The position numbers and the translations under genes were made by a program. Below are positions 36,303-44,440 of a DNA stretch of 64,000 nt, one piece after another. Within the stretch, counting starts at the first letter, position 1, and the number at the start of each line of letters is the position of its first letter. The stretch comes from Chryseobacterium sp. CH21. GTDB lineage: Bacteria; Bacteroidota; Bacteroidia; Flavobacteriales; Weeksellaceae. Location: contig NZ_QICI01000034.1 in the NCBI RefSeq assembly GCF_004119445.1, forward strand, positions 1 to 64,000. Reading direction: 5' to 3'. Below the pieces are notes generated by a model, which searched no databases, was not told the origin of the DNA, and saw only the letters and a program-made list of their open reading frames with translations.

Positions 36303-37448
36303 TATGACTCTATGCGACAGGAAAAGTTTATCCTGATGGGTAGAATGTTTTCATATTGGCTTGTTTTTAAAAATGGTGATATAGCCTGATTAAAAAATCA
36401 GGATTTACTTATTTAGTCACAAAGACCTTAGGCTTTATAGCCCTACACGGAAGAAGAAAGGAAATTTCTTATACAGTGCATACAAGAAATTAAGTTAGAG
36501 GGACATAATTTCTTTTCTCTCATTTGTCTCGGTTTCCCAGCAGCGAACTTAGGTACTATTGCTTCTTTAAACAATCCGTAAAATCACGGTATTTTATAAT
36601 ATTATGTTGAGAAATAAAATAAAGTAGTTTCATATTTTTTCATTTTAGATTGGTGGTTTTGTAATGGCTTACATCTAATAACAAAGCTATCACTTCATAG
36701 CGACAGATCATGTCGTATTATATTATAACTCCGAAAAATTTCTCTTATTTTAAAAAAAAGAAAGGCACGGAGCTAAAGTCAATTTGTATTAGAGGTACCG
36801 CTAAGAACCCAGCAACCAGAAAGACTCCGCCCATGCCCCTATAGGATCACACGGGCGTAAGTCTGTCATTTAAGGTTGCTTTGAAAATTAGCGGTTTTCT
36901 AATACCTAAATAACAGCTTACGCTTGTTTCGTTAAAATTATTGAAGCTAAGATATAACTATTTTTTCAACCATAGATGAGGGAAACCGTAAAATCTGTGA
37001 TCAATAGAATTGGAGGAAATAAACTCCATAAAAAGAAAATATTAGAAAATAGAAAGACTTATAGTATAGAAATTCCATAAATTCGACAGATTTGCAAATT
37101 ATTAAGAGAATTTAAGTCTTTACAAAAAATATCATTAAAATTATAAATCTAGCAATTTTAAGTAGAGAAGATATAATAATTCTTAGGAAAAAATGTAAGT
37201 TTGTTATTATGTCCATGTATGTTACAAAGATGGTTCAGAATAAAAATAAAAGCACCTATTCAAGAGATTCAGGAAAACTATTGATAAGAATGGACCTAAT
37301 ATCAAACTGTTTTTACCGATGGATACGTTGGTAGTATTAAAGAAGAAAGAGAAGATGTTTCAAACAAACTTTTTGAATGATCATATATTTCAAATTTTAT
37401 AAATATAAATTATCTTGACAAAGAATCTGACTATAATTTTGAATAATT
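36303..37448. other. 1.1-kb gene-free stretch holding a structured element
   Basis: No convincing gene is found. A reading frame from ATG 37211 (MSMYVTKMVQNKNKSTYSRD) is short and ends without recognisable domains; it may be the scar of a transposase. The one striking feature is the nested hairpin element at 36787-36923, reported separately. Confidence 0.5.
36787..36923. ncRNA. Candidate structured RNA or folded DNA element
   Basis: Nested complementary arms are visible. TATTAGA..ACCGCTAA (36787-36804) pairs with TTAGCGGT..TCTAATA (36888-36904), AGCAACC (36811-36817) with GGTTGCT (36874-36880), AGACT (36822-36826) with AGTCT (36860-36864), and CGCCC (36828-36832) with GGGCG (36853-36857). 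A self-complementary CCTATAGG (36838-36845) is at the tip. A competing hairpin forms between GCGTAAGTCTGT (36855-36866) and ACAGCTTACGC (36913-36923). No known family was recognised, and the strand is not decided. Confidence 0.5.
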
Positions 37449-38531
37449 ATGAGAGATAACTTTACATCTAAAACAAAAGAGATTTTAGCAAAACGAGTGG
37501 CTTGGCGCTGTTCGTTTCCAGGATGTGGAAGAATTACTGTTGGAGCTGGTCATAAAGGTAATAATACTGTAATAAATTTAGGCGAGGCATGCCACATTTA
37601 TGCTGCTGCTCCACTTGGCCCACGCTATAATGAATCTATGTCTCAAGAACAAAGAAGTTCTATTGATAATGGCATATGGTTGTGTAAACATCATGCAAAA
37701 ATTATTGATTCTGATTACTATAATTATTCAGCAGAGACATTAATTCAATGGAAAATTCTTGCAGAAAAAAAGGCTTTTAATTTATTAGAAAATTTAGAGA
37801 AAGAAGTATTATATCATATTCCAACAACTTTTGTTGCTATTGGTAGTAATATTGTTATTGACGCAATTTGGAGATCTGCCAATGATGGAGTATGGATATT
37901 TGAAATTGTAAGCTTTATCCTTGGAGACATTAATGATGTCATTAATTTTAATGATAATGAATCTGTAATAAATAAATATATTATTATAGAAACACAAGGA
38001 GATGGGAGACTAATTTCAGGAAATCTAAACTGGGAATTCTTAGATAACAAATACACAGTTTCACTATCAACTTTCGAAAAATCTCAACGAACAACTCCTT
38101 ACAACTTGGCAGATATATCAATGGGTTTTGAATTTGAAAATGGAGATTTTAAATTGGTGAAAGGAGAAGATGCTGCCAAGCAAGCAATAATGATCGCACT
38201 AAGTACAAATTTTGGCGATATGCACCATACACCTTTATTTGGCTCTTTTTTCTCATATTACTATTGGAGATTTAAAGATGATATTGTAAAATTAGAGCGA
38301 CTAATAAAACTCGAAATTTCAAGATTAATATCTATTCCGTCTCAAGATAGACTAAATGGAGATGATAGTCCCCCACTAAATTTCATTAATAGGATACTAA
38401 AAATTGAGATAGTGAGTTTAGAATTAATTGATTTACAAATCCCTATTAAATTTAAACTTGAATGGGGAGATGGTAAATGCTGGGAGAGTTTAATTGAAAT
38501 TCAAATTGGAGAAAAAAATAGATTTTTTTAA
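37449..38531 (+). CDS. HNH endonuclease-like protein, probable defence effector
   Basis: A 360-residue protein with an N-terminal HNH nuclease fold. Zinc-type cysteines are in RCSFPGCGR; the core is GEACHIYAAAPLGPRY, followed by DNGIWLCKHHAKIID. The remaining 250 residues form a domain I do not recognise (SYYYWRFKDDIVKLERLIKL). HNH proteins of this shape are common in defence islands and toxin loci. The gene lies 27 bp before a GNAT gene and beside the IetAS-like pair, all inside the mobile element. Confidence 0.75.
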   Translation: MRDNFTSKTKEILAKRVAWRCSFPGCGRITVGAGHKGNNTVINLGEACHIYAAAPLGPRYNESMSQEQRSSIDNGIWLCKHHAKIIDSDYYNYSAETLIQWKILAEKKAFNLLENLEKEVLYHIPTTFVAIGSNIVIDAIWRSANDGVWIFEIVSFILGDINDVINFNDNESVINKYIIIETQGDGRLISGNLNWEFLDNKYTVSLSTFEKSQRTTPYNLADISMGFEFENGDFKLVKGEDAAKQAIMIALSTNFGDMHHTPLFGSFFSYYYWRFKDDIVKLERLIKLEISRLISIPSQDRLNGDDSPPLNFINRILKIEIVSLELIDLQIPIKFKLEWGDGKCWESLIEIQIGEKNRFF

Positions 38532-38558
38532 TTTATAATACTATAACTAACCAATAAG

Positions 38559-39269
38559 ATGGAAAATATAAAAATATCTTTTAAGCCGACAGAAAAAAAT
38601 TTGTATGAAATTAAAAGTTGGATCGATTACCCTGAATCTAGTATGAGTACTATTTATAATTGTTATAAAAATAGCTCATTAATTGTTGCAACAGTTGATG
38701 ATATAGCAATTGCATATTATGCTCTTAACATAAAAGAAGTTAGTGTTTTTATTTCGTTAGCAGAAGTCAAAACTAATCTTAGAGGTAATGGCATTGGGAA
38801 GCTAGTTCTTAATGAAATAGAAAAGAATCTACAGCATAGTAAGTTCAAAACATTATATTTATATTGTTCCCCAAAAGAATCTCAATTCTATTGGAAAAAG
38901 CAAGGTTTCGATTATTTTCCTGAAAACTCAAAGAAGAATAGAACTGATAAAGTAGAGATGTTTAAACTTATCAACCCTGTTCTCCAAATTGATAATGGTA
39001 TTAGTATAGAGGGAGAGGAATATTTAGAAGTTTGGAATGATAAAAGTTGTTATGTAGAAAGTCAAAAACCTAGTTGGAAGTGGAAGATAGAATATTTAAA
39101 TGCAGAATCAAGTATTTTAAAGGTTCCCTTTGTGTTTTTCGGAGATAGAAACTGGAAGATAAGATGGAGTAGGGGTAGTACAATTTTAAAAGAAAGTGAC
39201 TATAAATATTTTGATAGACGAAATGAAGTCAGTGAATGTATGTACATAGAAAAGATGCCTAATCCCTAG
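38559..39269 (+). CDS. GNAT acetyltransferase with an extra C-terminal domain
   Basis: A 236-residue protein. The acetyl-CoA site is in VKTNLRGNGIGKLVLNEIEK, followed by KTLYLYCSPKESQFYWKKQG, the usual GNAT ending. Residues from about 150 form an unassigned domain rich in Trp and Glu (EEYLEVWNDKSCYVESQKPS, NWKIRWSRGSTILKES). It follows the HNH gene closely on the same strand, suggesting a joint role, which is unknown. Confidence 0.72.
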   Translation: MENIKISFKPTEKNLYEIKSWIDYPESSMSTIYNCYKNSSLIVATVDDIAIAYYALNIKEVSVFISLAEVKTNLRGNGIGKLVLNEIEKNLQHSKFKTLYLYCSPKESQFYWKKQGFDYFPENSKKNRTDKVEMFKLINPVLQIDNGISIEGEEYLEVWNDKSCYVESQKPSWKWKIEYLNAESSILKVPFVFFGDRNWKIRWSRGSTILKESDYKYFDRRNEVSECMYIEKMPNP

Positions 39270-39427
39270 AGAATCTTATGATACTCTAAATTTAATAATT
39301 AATATGAGAAGAACTATCATCTTTCAAAAATATTAAATCTGGATTTCATATCAATTTAAAAGACAGTGAATAGGATTTTTAAATAAAATGAAAGAGTTTG
39401 CCCCCCCCACTTTTTCAGTAAAACACT

Positions 39428-39724
39428 TCAATGAATTTTATGACTGTATATCAGTTTTTTATAACTATTTTCTGTTTCATTGATTATATTTAAAAATTCG
39501 TTGACTGAATATGTAGAGAGGTCAGGTATAAATTTACTTTGAATACATTTAGTTTCTCCAAAAGAGTTACTTACTAGTAATCGTAACAACAAAAATTCAC
39601 TTATATCTTTATCAATGCAATAAATGTAGTTTTTGTGTTTCTTTTCAAAATGATTAACTGTGGACATTTTATAACCCATATCTTTTAGATCATTACCAAA
39701 TAAAATATTTATACTTCTTTTCAT
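39428..39724 (-). CDS. Small hypothetical protein next to the IetAS-like pair
   Basis: A 98-residue protein (MKRSINILFGNDLKDMGYKM...) with no recognisable domain. It starts 11 bp after the subtilase gene on the same strand, so it is probably co-transcribed with it and may be a third component of that defence unit. Confidence 0.5.
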   Translation of the reverse strand: MKRSINILFGNDLKDMGYKMSTVNHFEKKHKNYIYCIDKDISEFLLLRLLVSNSFGETKCIQSKFIPDLSTYSVNEFLNIINETENSYKKLIYSHKIH

Positions 39725-39735
39725 TTGCTTATTAT

Positions 39736-42204
39736 TTATACTGGGAGTTCAATTTCGTTTTCAATTCGAATTGCTTCATAAATTTCCAAATTTGAATTTA
39801 AGATTTCAATTGATACTACTAACGAATATGGGATTTCACTGTTAGATTTATCCCAGCCTTTATGACCTCTAATAGCGAAATTAATATCTTCTGGCAACTC
39901 ATGCGATTTTATTATAGTCCAGTCTTTTTGAACAGTACTATTCGTTCTGCTAATTCCATCTACCTCGCCTCTTTTGTCACTTTTTATTTTCCAGTTCCAG
40001 CTTGACATCGCATTTCTAAAATCTCTGTCATAAGTCGTTACTTCATTTTCAATTTCTTTAAGAACATAGTCTTTAAATTCGTCAAACACTTCTCCAACTT
40101 TAGAACTTGTCCAATCTAGCCAAGAAGACAAATAAGATTTAGTTTTCTGTCTTGTTCTTCTTACTTTTGCAGTGTAAGAAACAGTCACTTCAATTAATAT
40201 ATCATATTCTTCTGCAGGAGACCTTAAAAACTCTGGAATCTTTAATGAATAAATATGTCCTTCTTCTGCCCTAATATTTCCAGTGTTATAAAAAGTTATA
40301 CGTTGCTCATTATTTTTCGTTACCCTTTCCAGAGAAGGTATGCCGTAACCGAAATGTTTTATGCTAGTTGCAGAAGGGTTTTCAAAATATGGTTCCGGCA
40401 ATCTAGCACCTTGCACTACTAATCCTCTTAATAAATTTACATTTTCTTCAGGATAAAGTTTCAAGAGTTGCGAAACAATATATGAAACTTTTGGAGTTGC
40501 AAATGAAGTTCCTACAATATCATTTCCAATTGCTGAACCTCCGTGTAAAGTAGAGCGTACTAGTTCTGGAGATAGTTCATTTTTAATTGAAACAATATTA
40601 CCTATCTTAGAAATTCCTAGTCCTCCACCATATTCAACAACATCTGGTTTTATCATTCCCCATATACCCGTTCCAATTCTTGAAAAGGGCGATATAGTAT
40701 TCTCATTTCCTAACGATTTAAAATCATCATCATCAAACGATATATGATTTATTGATCCTACAGTAATAGCAAAGCTACTTTGCGCAGGATTTGCAATTCT
40801 ACAAAAAGGTTCATTTAAATAATCCGGATAATTTTTTCCTTCTTCTATATAGCGATTAATACCAAAACCTCTTTCATCACTAATTGAAATATTTCCAGCA
40901 GATATTAAAAATAGTATGTTTTTTTCATTTATAAGTGTGTCAATCGTGGCTGCCCAAGATGACATATGTTTAGTCCTAGATGGTAAACAAGAATTTACGG
41001 AAAGGTTAAACACTCTACAATCTTCATTGTCAGCAATTATTTCCTGCATTAGTTGGGCAGGAAGTTTATCCGTAAGTTTATTATCCTGATTTAAAATTCT
41101 TAGATTTCTTATATAGCAAGGGAGTTGATACGGATTGGAGACATTACTAATGCCGTATGGGTACAAAATTGCTCCTGCTACACGAGTTCCGTGCCCCCCA
41201 CCTTTTACATAATCTGCCGTAGAAGTGTCTCCGATAATATAAGATTTTGAGTTCTCAGAAATTATAGCTGAGGAAATATATTTATTCCCTTCCATTATAC
41301 CACTATCAATCACTCCTATTTCAGGGGCGTTTTCTTCTGGTTCAATAATTTCAATTTCGAATATTTCAGTTTCTTCAGATTCTGAATTTACACCTACAAT
41401 TTCATCAACCTCTGAAACTTCAAAAACAAAAGGATAGTTTAATACTAAGTCTTTTAGACCCTTTCCATTAATTTCAACTTCGCAACAAAAACTATCTTCC
41501 AAATCAATAAGATTGCTGGTAATAGTACCGTAGTAATTAATAAATTCTTCAAATTCATCTTGTCTTTGAAGAAACCTTTCATCACGCGCGATAAGTTCTT
41601 GAGTATGTTTTTCCAACCTTCCTACATAACCCTGCTTATTTGGATCTGGGGCTTTTGCCAGCGGTTTGTCAAATGCAACCCCAATCTCTAATTTATAAAT
41701 AGTACTTTCATCAACACTTTGCCATATAGATTTTAAATAGTCCGAAAGTATATGATCAGGCTTCCATTGATTGCCATCTATAATTTCCCAAAATTCTGCT
41801 ATTTGACCTCCTCCGTGTTCGGCAATTAAAAATTTATTTATCTTTTCGTCCAAAGACGCAAAACTATCTAGAGAAGCACCTATAATATAACCATCATCTT
41901 CTTCTGAAATTATTTCTATTCCAAATTGTTTTAAATCAAAATCGTAATTAATTAATTTTGGATTTATTTTAAGAAAAATAGGTATAATATCAGCATCTAG
42001 AGGAGCCAAACCATTTTGTTCTCTTACCGATAATTCATTATTCCAATCAGTCTTTAATTGAGTAGTTTTGTTCAGTAAATTACCAGAATGACTTCCTCGA
42101 TTACGCTTATTTTCCTCTGTAATTGGGTTATTGTTAGGGCCTCCATTTAAACGAGGTTTCCCTGAAACCTTTTGAAGGAATTGTAGATGAGGGAATTTTT
42201 CCAT
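39736..42204 (-). CDS. ietS: Subtilisin-like (S8) serine protease, IetS-like
   Basis: An 822-residue protein with a long N-terminal region (to about residue 290) and an S8 domain carrying a complete triad: D300 in EIGVIDSGIM, H338 in GGGHGTRVAGAI and S567 in GTSFATPKVS, with an oxyanion region in LFLISAGN. The C-terminal 200 residues are unassigned. No signal peptide is present, so it acts inside the cell. Its partner gene, 4 bp upstream on the same strand, encodes an AAA ATPase. This two-gene set matches the IetAS antiphage system. Confidence 0.75.
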   Translation of the reverse strand: MEKFPHLQFLQKVSGKPRLNGGPNNNPITEENKRNRGSHSGNLLNKTTQLKTDWNNELSVREQNGLAPLDADIIPIFLKINPKLINYDFDLKQFGIEIISEEDDGYIIGASLDSFASLDEKINKFLIAEHGGGQIAEFWEIIDGNQWKPDHILSDYLKSIWQSVDESTIYKLEIGVAFDKPLAKAPDPNKQGYVGRLEKHTQELIARDERFLQRQDEFEEFINYYGTITSNLIDLEDSFCCEVEINGKGLKDLVLNYPFVFEVSEVDEIVGVNSESEETEIFEIEIIEPEENAPEIGVIDSGIMEGNKYISSAIISENSKSYIIGDTSTADYVKGGGHGTRVAGAILYPYGISNVSNPYQLPCYIRNLRILNQDNKLTDKLPAQLMQEIIADNEDCRVFNLSVNSCLPSRTKHMSSWAATIDTLINEKNILFLISAGNISISDERGFGINRYIEEGKNYPDYLNEPFCRIANPAQSSFAITVGSINHISFDDDDFKSLGNENTISPFSRIGTGIWGMIKPDVVEYGGGLGISKIGNIVSIKNELSPELVRSTLHGGSAIGNDIVGTSFATPKVSYIVSQLLKLYPEENVNLLRGLVVQGARLPEPYFENPSATSIKHFGYGIPSLERVTKNNEQRITFYNTGNIRAEEGHIYSLKIPEFLRSPAEEYDILIEVTVSYTAKVRRTRQKTKSYLSSWLDWTSSKVGEVFDEFKDYVLKEIENEVTTYDRDFRNAMSSWNWKIKSDKRGEVDGISRTNSTVQKDWTIIKSHELPEDINFAIRGHKGWDKSNSEIPYSLVVSIEILNSNLEIYEAIRIENEIELPV

Positions 42205-42208
42205 AAAA

Positions 42209-43219
42209 CTATTTGTTAAAAGCTAAGTTTTCCTCCAGTGCTTTGTCCAAATCATTTACAGAAATATCTTTGCTAGAATTTATAATAGATTTTTTTGCGG
42301 CATCATTTGCTATTTTAACAACAAGTGCATATGATAATCCTTGCATCTTAGATGCACATTTATTAAGATCAATCTCTTTACTAAGTCTTAGAGCTGAAAA
42401 TGTTATTTTAAGTAAATCAATGATTTCATTTTCATTTGGCCTAGGTAATTCAATGATTTCATCAAACCTTCTAAATAAAGCCTTATCTAAACTACCTTCT
42501 AAATTTGTTGTGGCGATTAAAATTCCTTGACCTTTGTACTCTTCCAGAAGTCCTAAAACTATGTTGACAATTCGGTGGATTTCTCCAATATCATTAGATT
42601 TTGAATCTCTTTGCTGTCCTATAATATCAAACTCATCTAAGAGCAATACGCAAGGGTAGTTTTCGATACTTTCAAACAACTTATTGAGATTTGAAGCTGA
42701 TTCCCCTAAATAAGAAGAGATTATTGTGTCGAAACGAACTTTATAAAAAGGTAGGCCTAAATCCCAAGCAATTCTTTCAGCTGTCATACTTTTTCCGCAC
42801 CCTGAACTACCATATAAAAGTATTTTTTGACGGGGTCTAAGACCGTGGTGAGCTAATCTTTCTCTTGCTATATATTCTTTTTCAATCCTCAAAACTTTTT
42901 CTTCTACAGAAGGGGCAAGAACCATATCGTGTCTTAAAAAATCATTTTCGATATGAGTAGCTAGAGGTAACTTATACCTTCTGTCCGCAGGAATAGAAAA
43001 TGTTTCGTCTTTACTTTTAGTGAGTTTTAATACTTGTGATCTATTTGGTTCAATAACTTTTGCAAGATTGCCTTCTAAAATTGTATCAAGTCTATCTGCC
43101 AATTTCAAATGTCCCTTTTTTCTTTCATCCTCAATAATAGAATAAGCTATCCTTACCAGAGGCTCTTCTTTGTTGCCTTCGATAGATTTAAATAATCTGG
43201 TAAGTAGGGTCTGGTTCAT
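42209..43219 (-). CDS. ietA: AAA-family ATPase, IetA-like
   Basis: A 336-residue protein with Walker A GSSGCGKS (137-144), Walker B CVLLLDEFDII (190-200), an arginine-finger region (DKALFRRFDEIIELPRPNEN) and an AAA lid. The first 90 residues are a helical region that could bind its partner or a phage component. It precedes the S8 protease gene with 4 bp between them, as in IetAS defence pairs. It is the first gene of its operon, at the right end of the element. Confidence 0.76.
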   Translation of the reverse strand: MNQTLLTRLFKSIEGNKEEPLVRIAYSIIEDERKKGHLKLADRLDTILEGNLAKVIEPNRSQVLKLTKSKDETFSIPADRRYKLPLATHIENDFLRHDMVLAPSVEEKVLRIEKEYIARERLAHHGLRPRQKILLYGSSGCGKSMTAERIAWDLGLPFYKVRFDTIISSYLGESASNLNKLFESIENYPCVLLLDEFDIIGQQRDSKSNDIGEIHRIVNIVLGLLEEYKGQGILIATTNLEGSLDKALFRRFDEIIELPRPNENEIIDLLKITFSALRLSKEIDLNKCASKMQGLSYALVVKIANDAAKKSIINSSKDISVNDLDKALEENLAFNK

Positions 43220-43434
43220 AGATTATGTGTAATTTTAAATTGCAAATTTAAGCATTCAAATTTACATTCTAAATATATAATAATTTAAGGTAAATTAAAA
43301 AATAATAATCCACCTCTTAATTTACAAAAAAACTTTATCTAAATGAGCTGATTGGATTGCAGCTTAAATAATGTGAAATCTCGTCAATTAATAAGATATC
43401 TGCGTAGCTATTGACAAAATTCTACAATTTGAAT

Positions 43435-43456
43435 TAGCACCTTAACTGGCATCTAA
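43435..43456 (+). repeat. Right copy of the 22-bp subterminal repeat
   Basis: TAGCACCTTAACTGGCATCT plus two bases match 16187-16208 at 18 of 22 positions, in the same orientation and also just inside the element end. Confidence 0.5.
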
Positions 43457-43463
43457 GATTAGA

Positions 43464-43494
43464 AAAACCTGTAAATTAGTGGTTTACAGGTTTT
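43464..43494 (-). terminator. Element-borne terminator now serving ssrA
   Basis: On the minus strand a 12-bp perfect stem AAAACCTGTAAA / TTTACAGGTTTT (43483-43494 with 43464-43475, 7-nt loop) is followed by T residues. It lies directly past the ssrA 3' end, just inside the element, and so replaces the native terminator separated by the insertion. Confidence 0.78.
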
Positions 43495-43520
43495 AAAGTG
43501 GAGTTGGAGGGATTCGAACC
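43495..43520 (-). other. attR: 3' end of ssrA at the right element boundary
   Basis: AAAGTGGAGTTGGAGG here is the acceptor-stem and T-arm side of tmRNA and is repeated at 16052-16067. The tmRNA gene remains complete on this side. Confidence 0.85.
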
Positions 43521-43897
43521 CTCGTCCAAACAAGCAATACATAAGCTTTCTACATGCTTATTCTACCATTGGTTTTCGACTGATAGCAGAGGATAGACAC
43601 CCAACTACAAGCTTATCTTCTGAATTTTTCGAGCTTTAGCCAAAGCTTCTAAAGCCTTATTTCCGCATTCCTATATCCCAGAATCAAACGCCGCAGAACA
43701 GAGCATTTGTGGAATATCTTGCTTCCCTACTGAAATCTTCGGGAAAACGCTTGATCTACTATACTTCGATATTAAGCTGCAAGAGCGAACTCTTCGTTGC
43801 CAGTTAAAATTTTGTAGCAAGGGATTATAGAGATCGCGCTACGGTTCTCTGCATGCTTACTTACCCATTGGTCTTGCTGTCGAAACCAGTCAACCCC
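43499..43897 (-). ncRNA. ssrA: Transfer-messenger RNA (tmRNA)
   Basis: The acceptor stem is formed by GGGGTTG at the 5' end and CAACTCC near the 3' end, with the T-arm sequence GAGGGTTCGAATCCCTCC. The 399-nt length fits. The tag reading frame on the minus strand (stop at 43772-43774) ends GNEEFALAA, the usual hydrophobic protease tag. tmRNA frees stalled ribosomes and marks the unfinished protein for breakdown. Its 3' end is the integration target of the element. Confidence 0.95.
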
Positions 43898-43913
43898 ATG
43901 AATAAAGTGAATG

Positions 43914-43921
43914 CAAAGATA
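43914..43921 (-). promoter_or_regulatory. Promoter -10 box (TATCTTTG) of ssrA
   Basis: An exact TAnnTTTG match on the minus strand lies 16 bp upstream of the tmRNA 5' end. No clear -33 TTTG is visible. Confidence 0.6.
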
Positions 43922-44113
43922 ATGCTTTTTGTTTACATTTCATTAATATGCGTGTTTTTAAATGAGAATTGATCATATATTAAATGAATTGAATTCGTTG
44001 GAATTTGAATATGTAGTCATTGTGGATAAAAAATTTATTATGTGTTAACTGCCTTTAATACTGGGTTTGTTAAAAGACTTCATGTGGAGTAGTCATTGTT
44101 TGTAGTATTATAT

Positions 44114-44144
44114 TTTGTGTTGTGAGAAAAATTGTTTAGTTTTG
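44114..44144 (+). promoter_or_regulatory. Promoter of rpsU
   Basis: A -33 TTTG (44114-44117) and a -10 TAGTTTTG (44137-44144) with 19 bp between them match the Bacteroidota sigma factor consensus, 23 bp before the rpsU ATG. Confidence 0.75.
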
Positions 44145-44167
44145 CAATCCAAAATGAGATGTAAAAT

Positions 44168-44365
44168 ATGTTAATAATTCCAGTAAAAGATGGTGAATCC
44201 ATCGACAGAGCTTTAAAAAAATACAAGAGAAAATTTGATAAAACAGGAACTGTTCGTCAATTAAGATCTAGACAAGCTTTTATCAAGCCTTCTGTAACTT
44301 TGAGACAATCTAAGTTGAAAGCTGCTTACAAGCAAAGAGCGCTTAGCAAAGAAGAGCAGGCTTAA
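44168..44365 (+). CDS. rpsU: 30S ribosomal protein S21
   Basis: A 65-residue basic protein of the small subunit. The pattern ESIDRALKKYKRKFDKTGTV and the lysine/arginine-rich tail are typical. It stands 75 bp before xerC. Confidence 0.95.
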   Translation: MLIIPVKDGESIDRALKKYKRKFDKTGTVRQLRSRQAFIKPSVTLRQSKLKAAYKQRALSKEEQA

Positions 44366-44440
44366 GATTTTTTCTTAACCATATATTAATTCACTTCTTA
44401 AATTCTTATATTTGAGGAGTGAATTTTTATTTTTATACCT

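Larger units (their letters stand above)
16052..43494. mobile_element. 27.4-kb integrative and mobilizable element inserted at ssrA
   Basis: The element is bounded by direct repeats of the ssrA 3' end (attL 16052-16077, attR 43495-43520). A tyrosine integrase sits 131 bp inside attL. A mobility backbone (HTH, primase-helicase, TOPRIM primase, relaxase and accessory genes) follows, then an Rhs toxin locus and defence-type cargo. No conjugation machinery (VirB4, coupling protein, Tra genes) is visible, so transfer would depend on a helper. The layout recalls mobilizable Bacteroidota units such as NBU1, which use tRNA genes as targets. Confidence 0.82.

Noticed and set aside
36787..36923. Retron or integron attC site as explanation of the nested hairpins
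   Set aside because: No reverse transcriptase or integron integrase is in the window, and the ends lack the core sites expected of attC.
37211..37380. Possible transposase remnant before the HNH gene
   Set aside because: Only a short frame with vague resemblance; no motif or terminal repeats were found.
16052..43494. Self-transmissible conjugative element
   Set aside because: A relaxase is present but no VirB4-like ATPase, coupling protein or pilus genes were found, so only a mobilizable element is supported.
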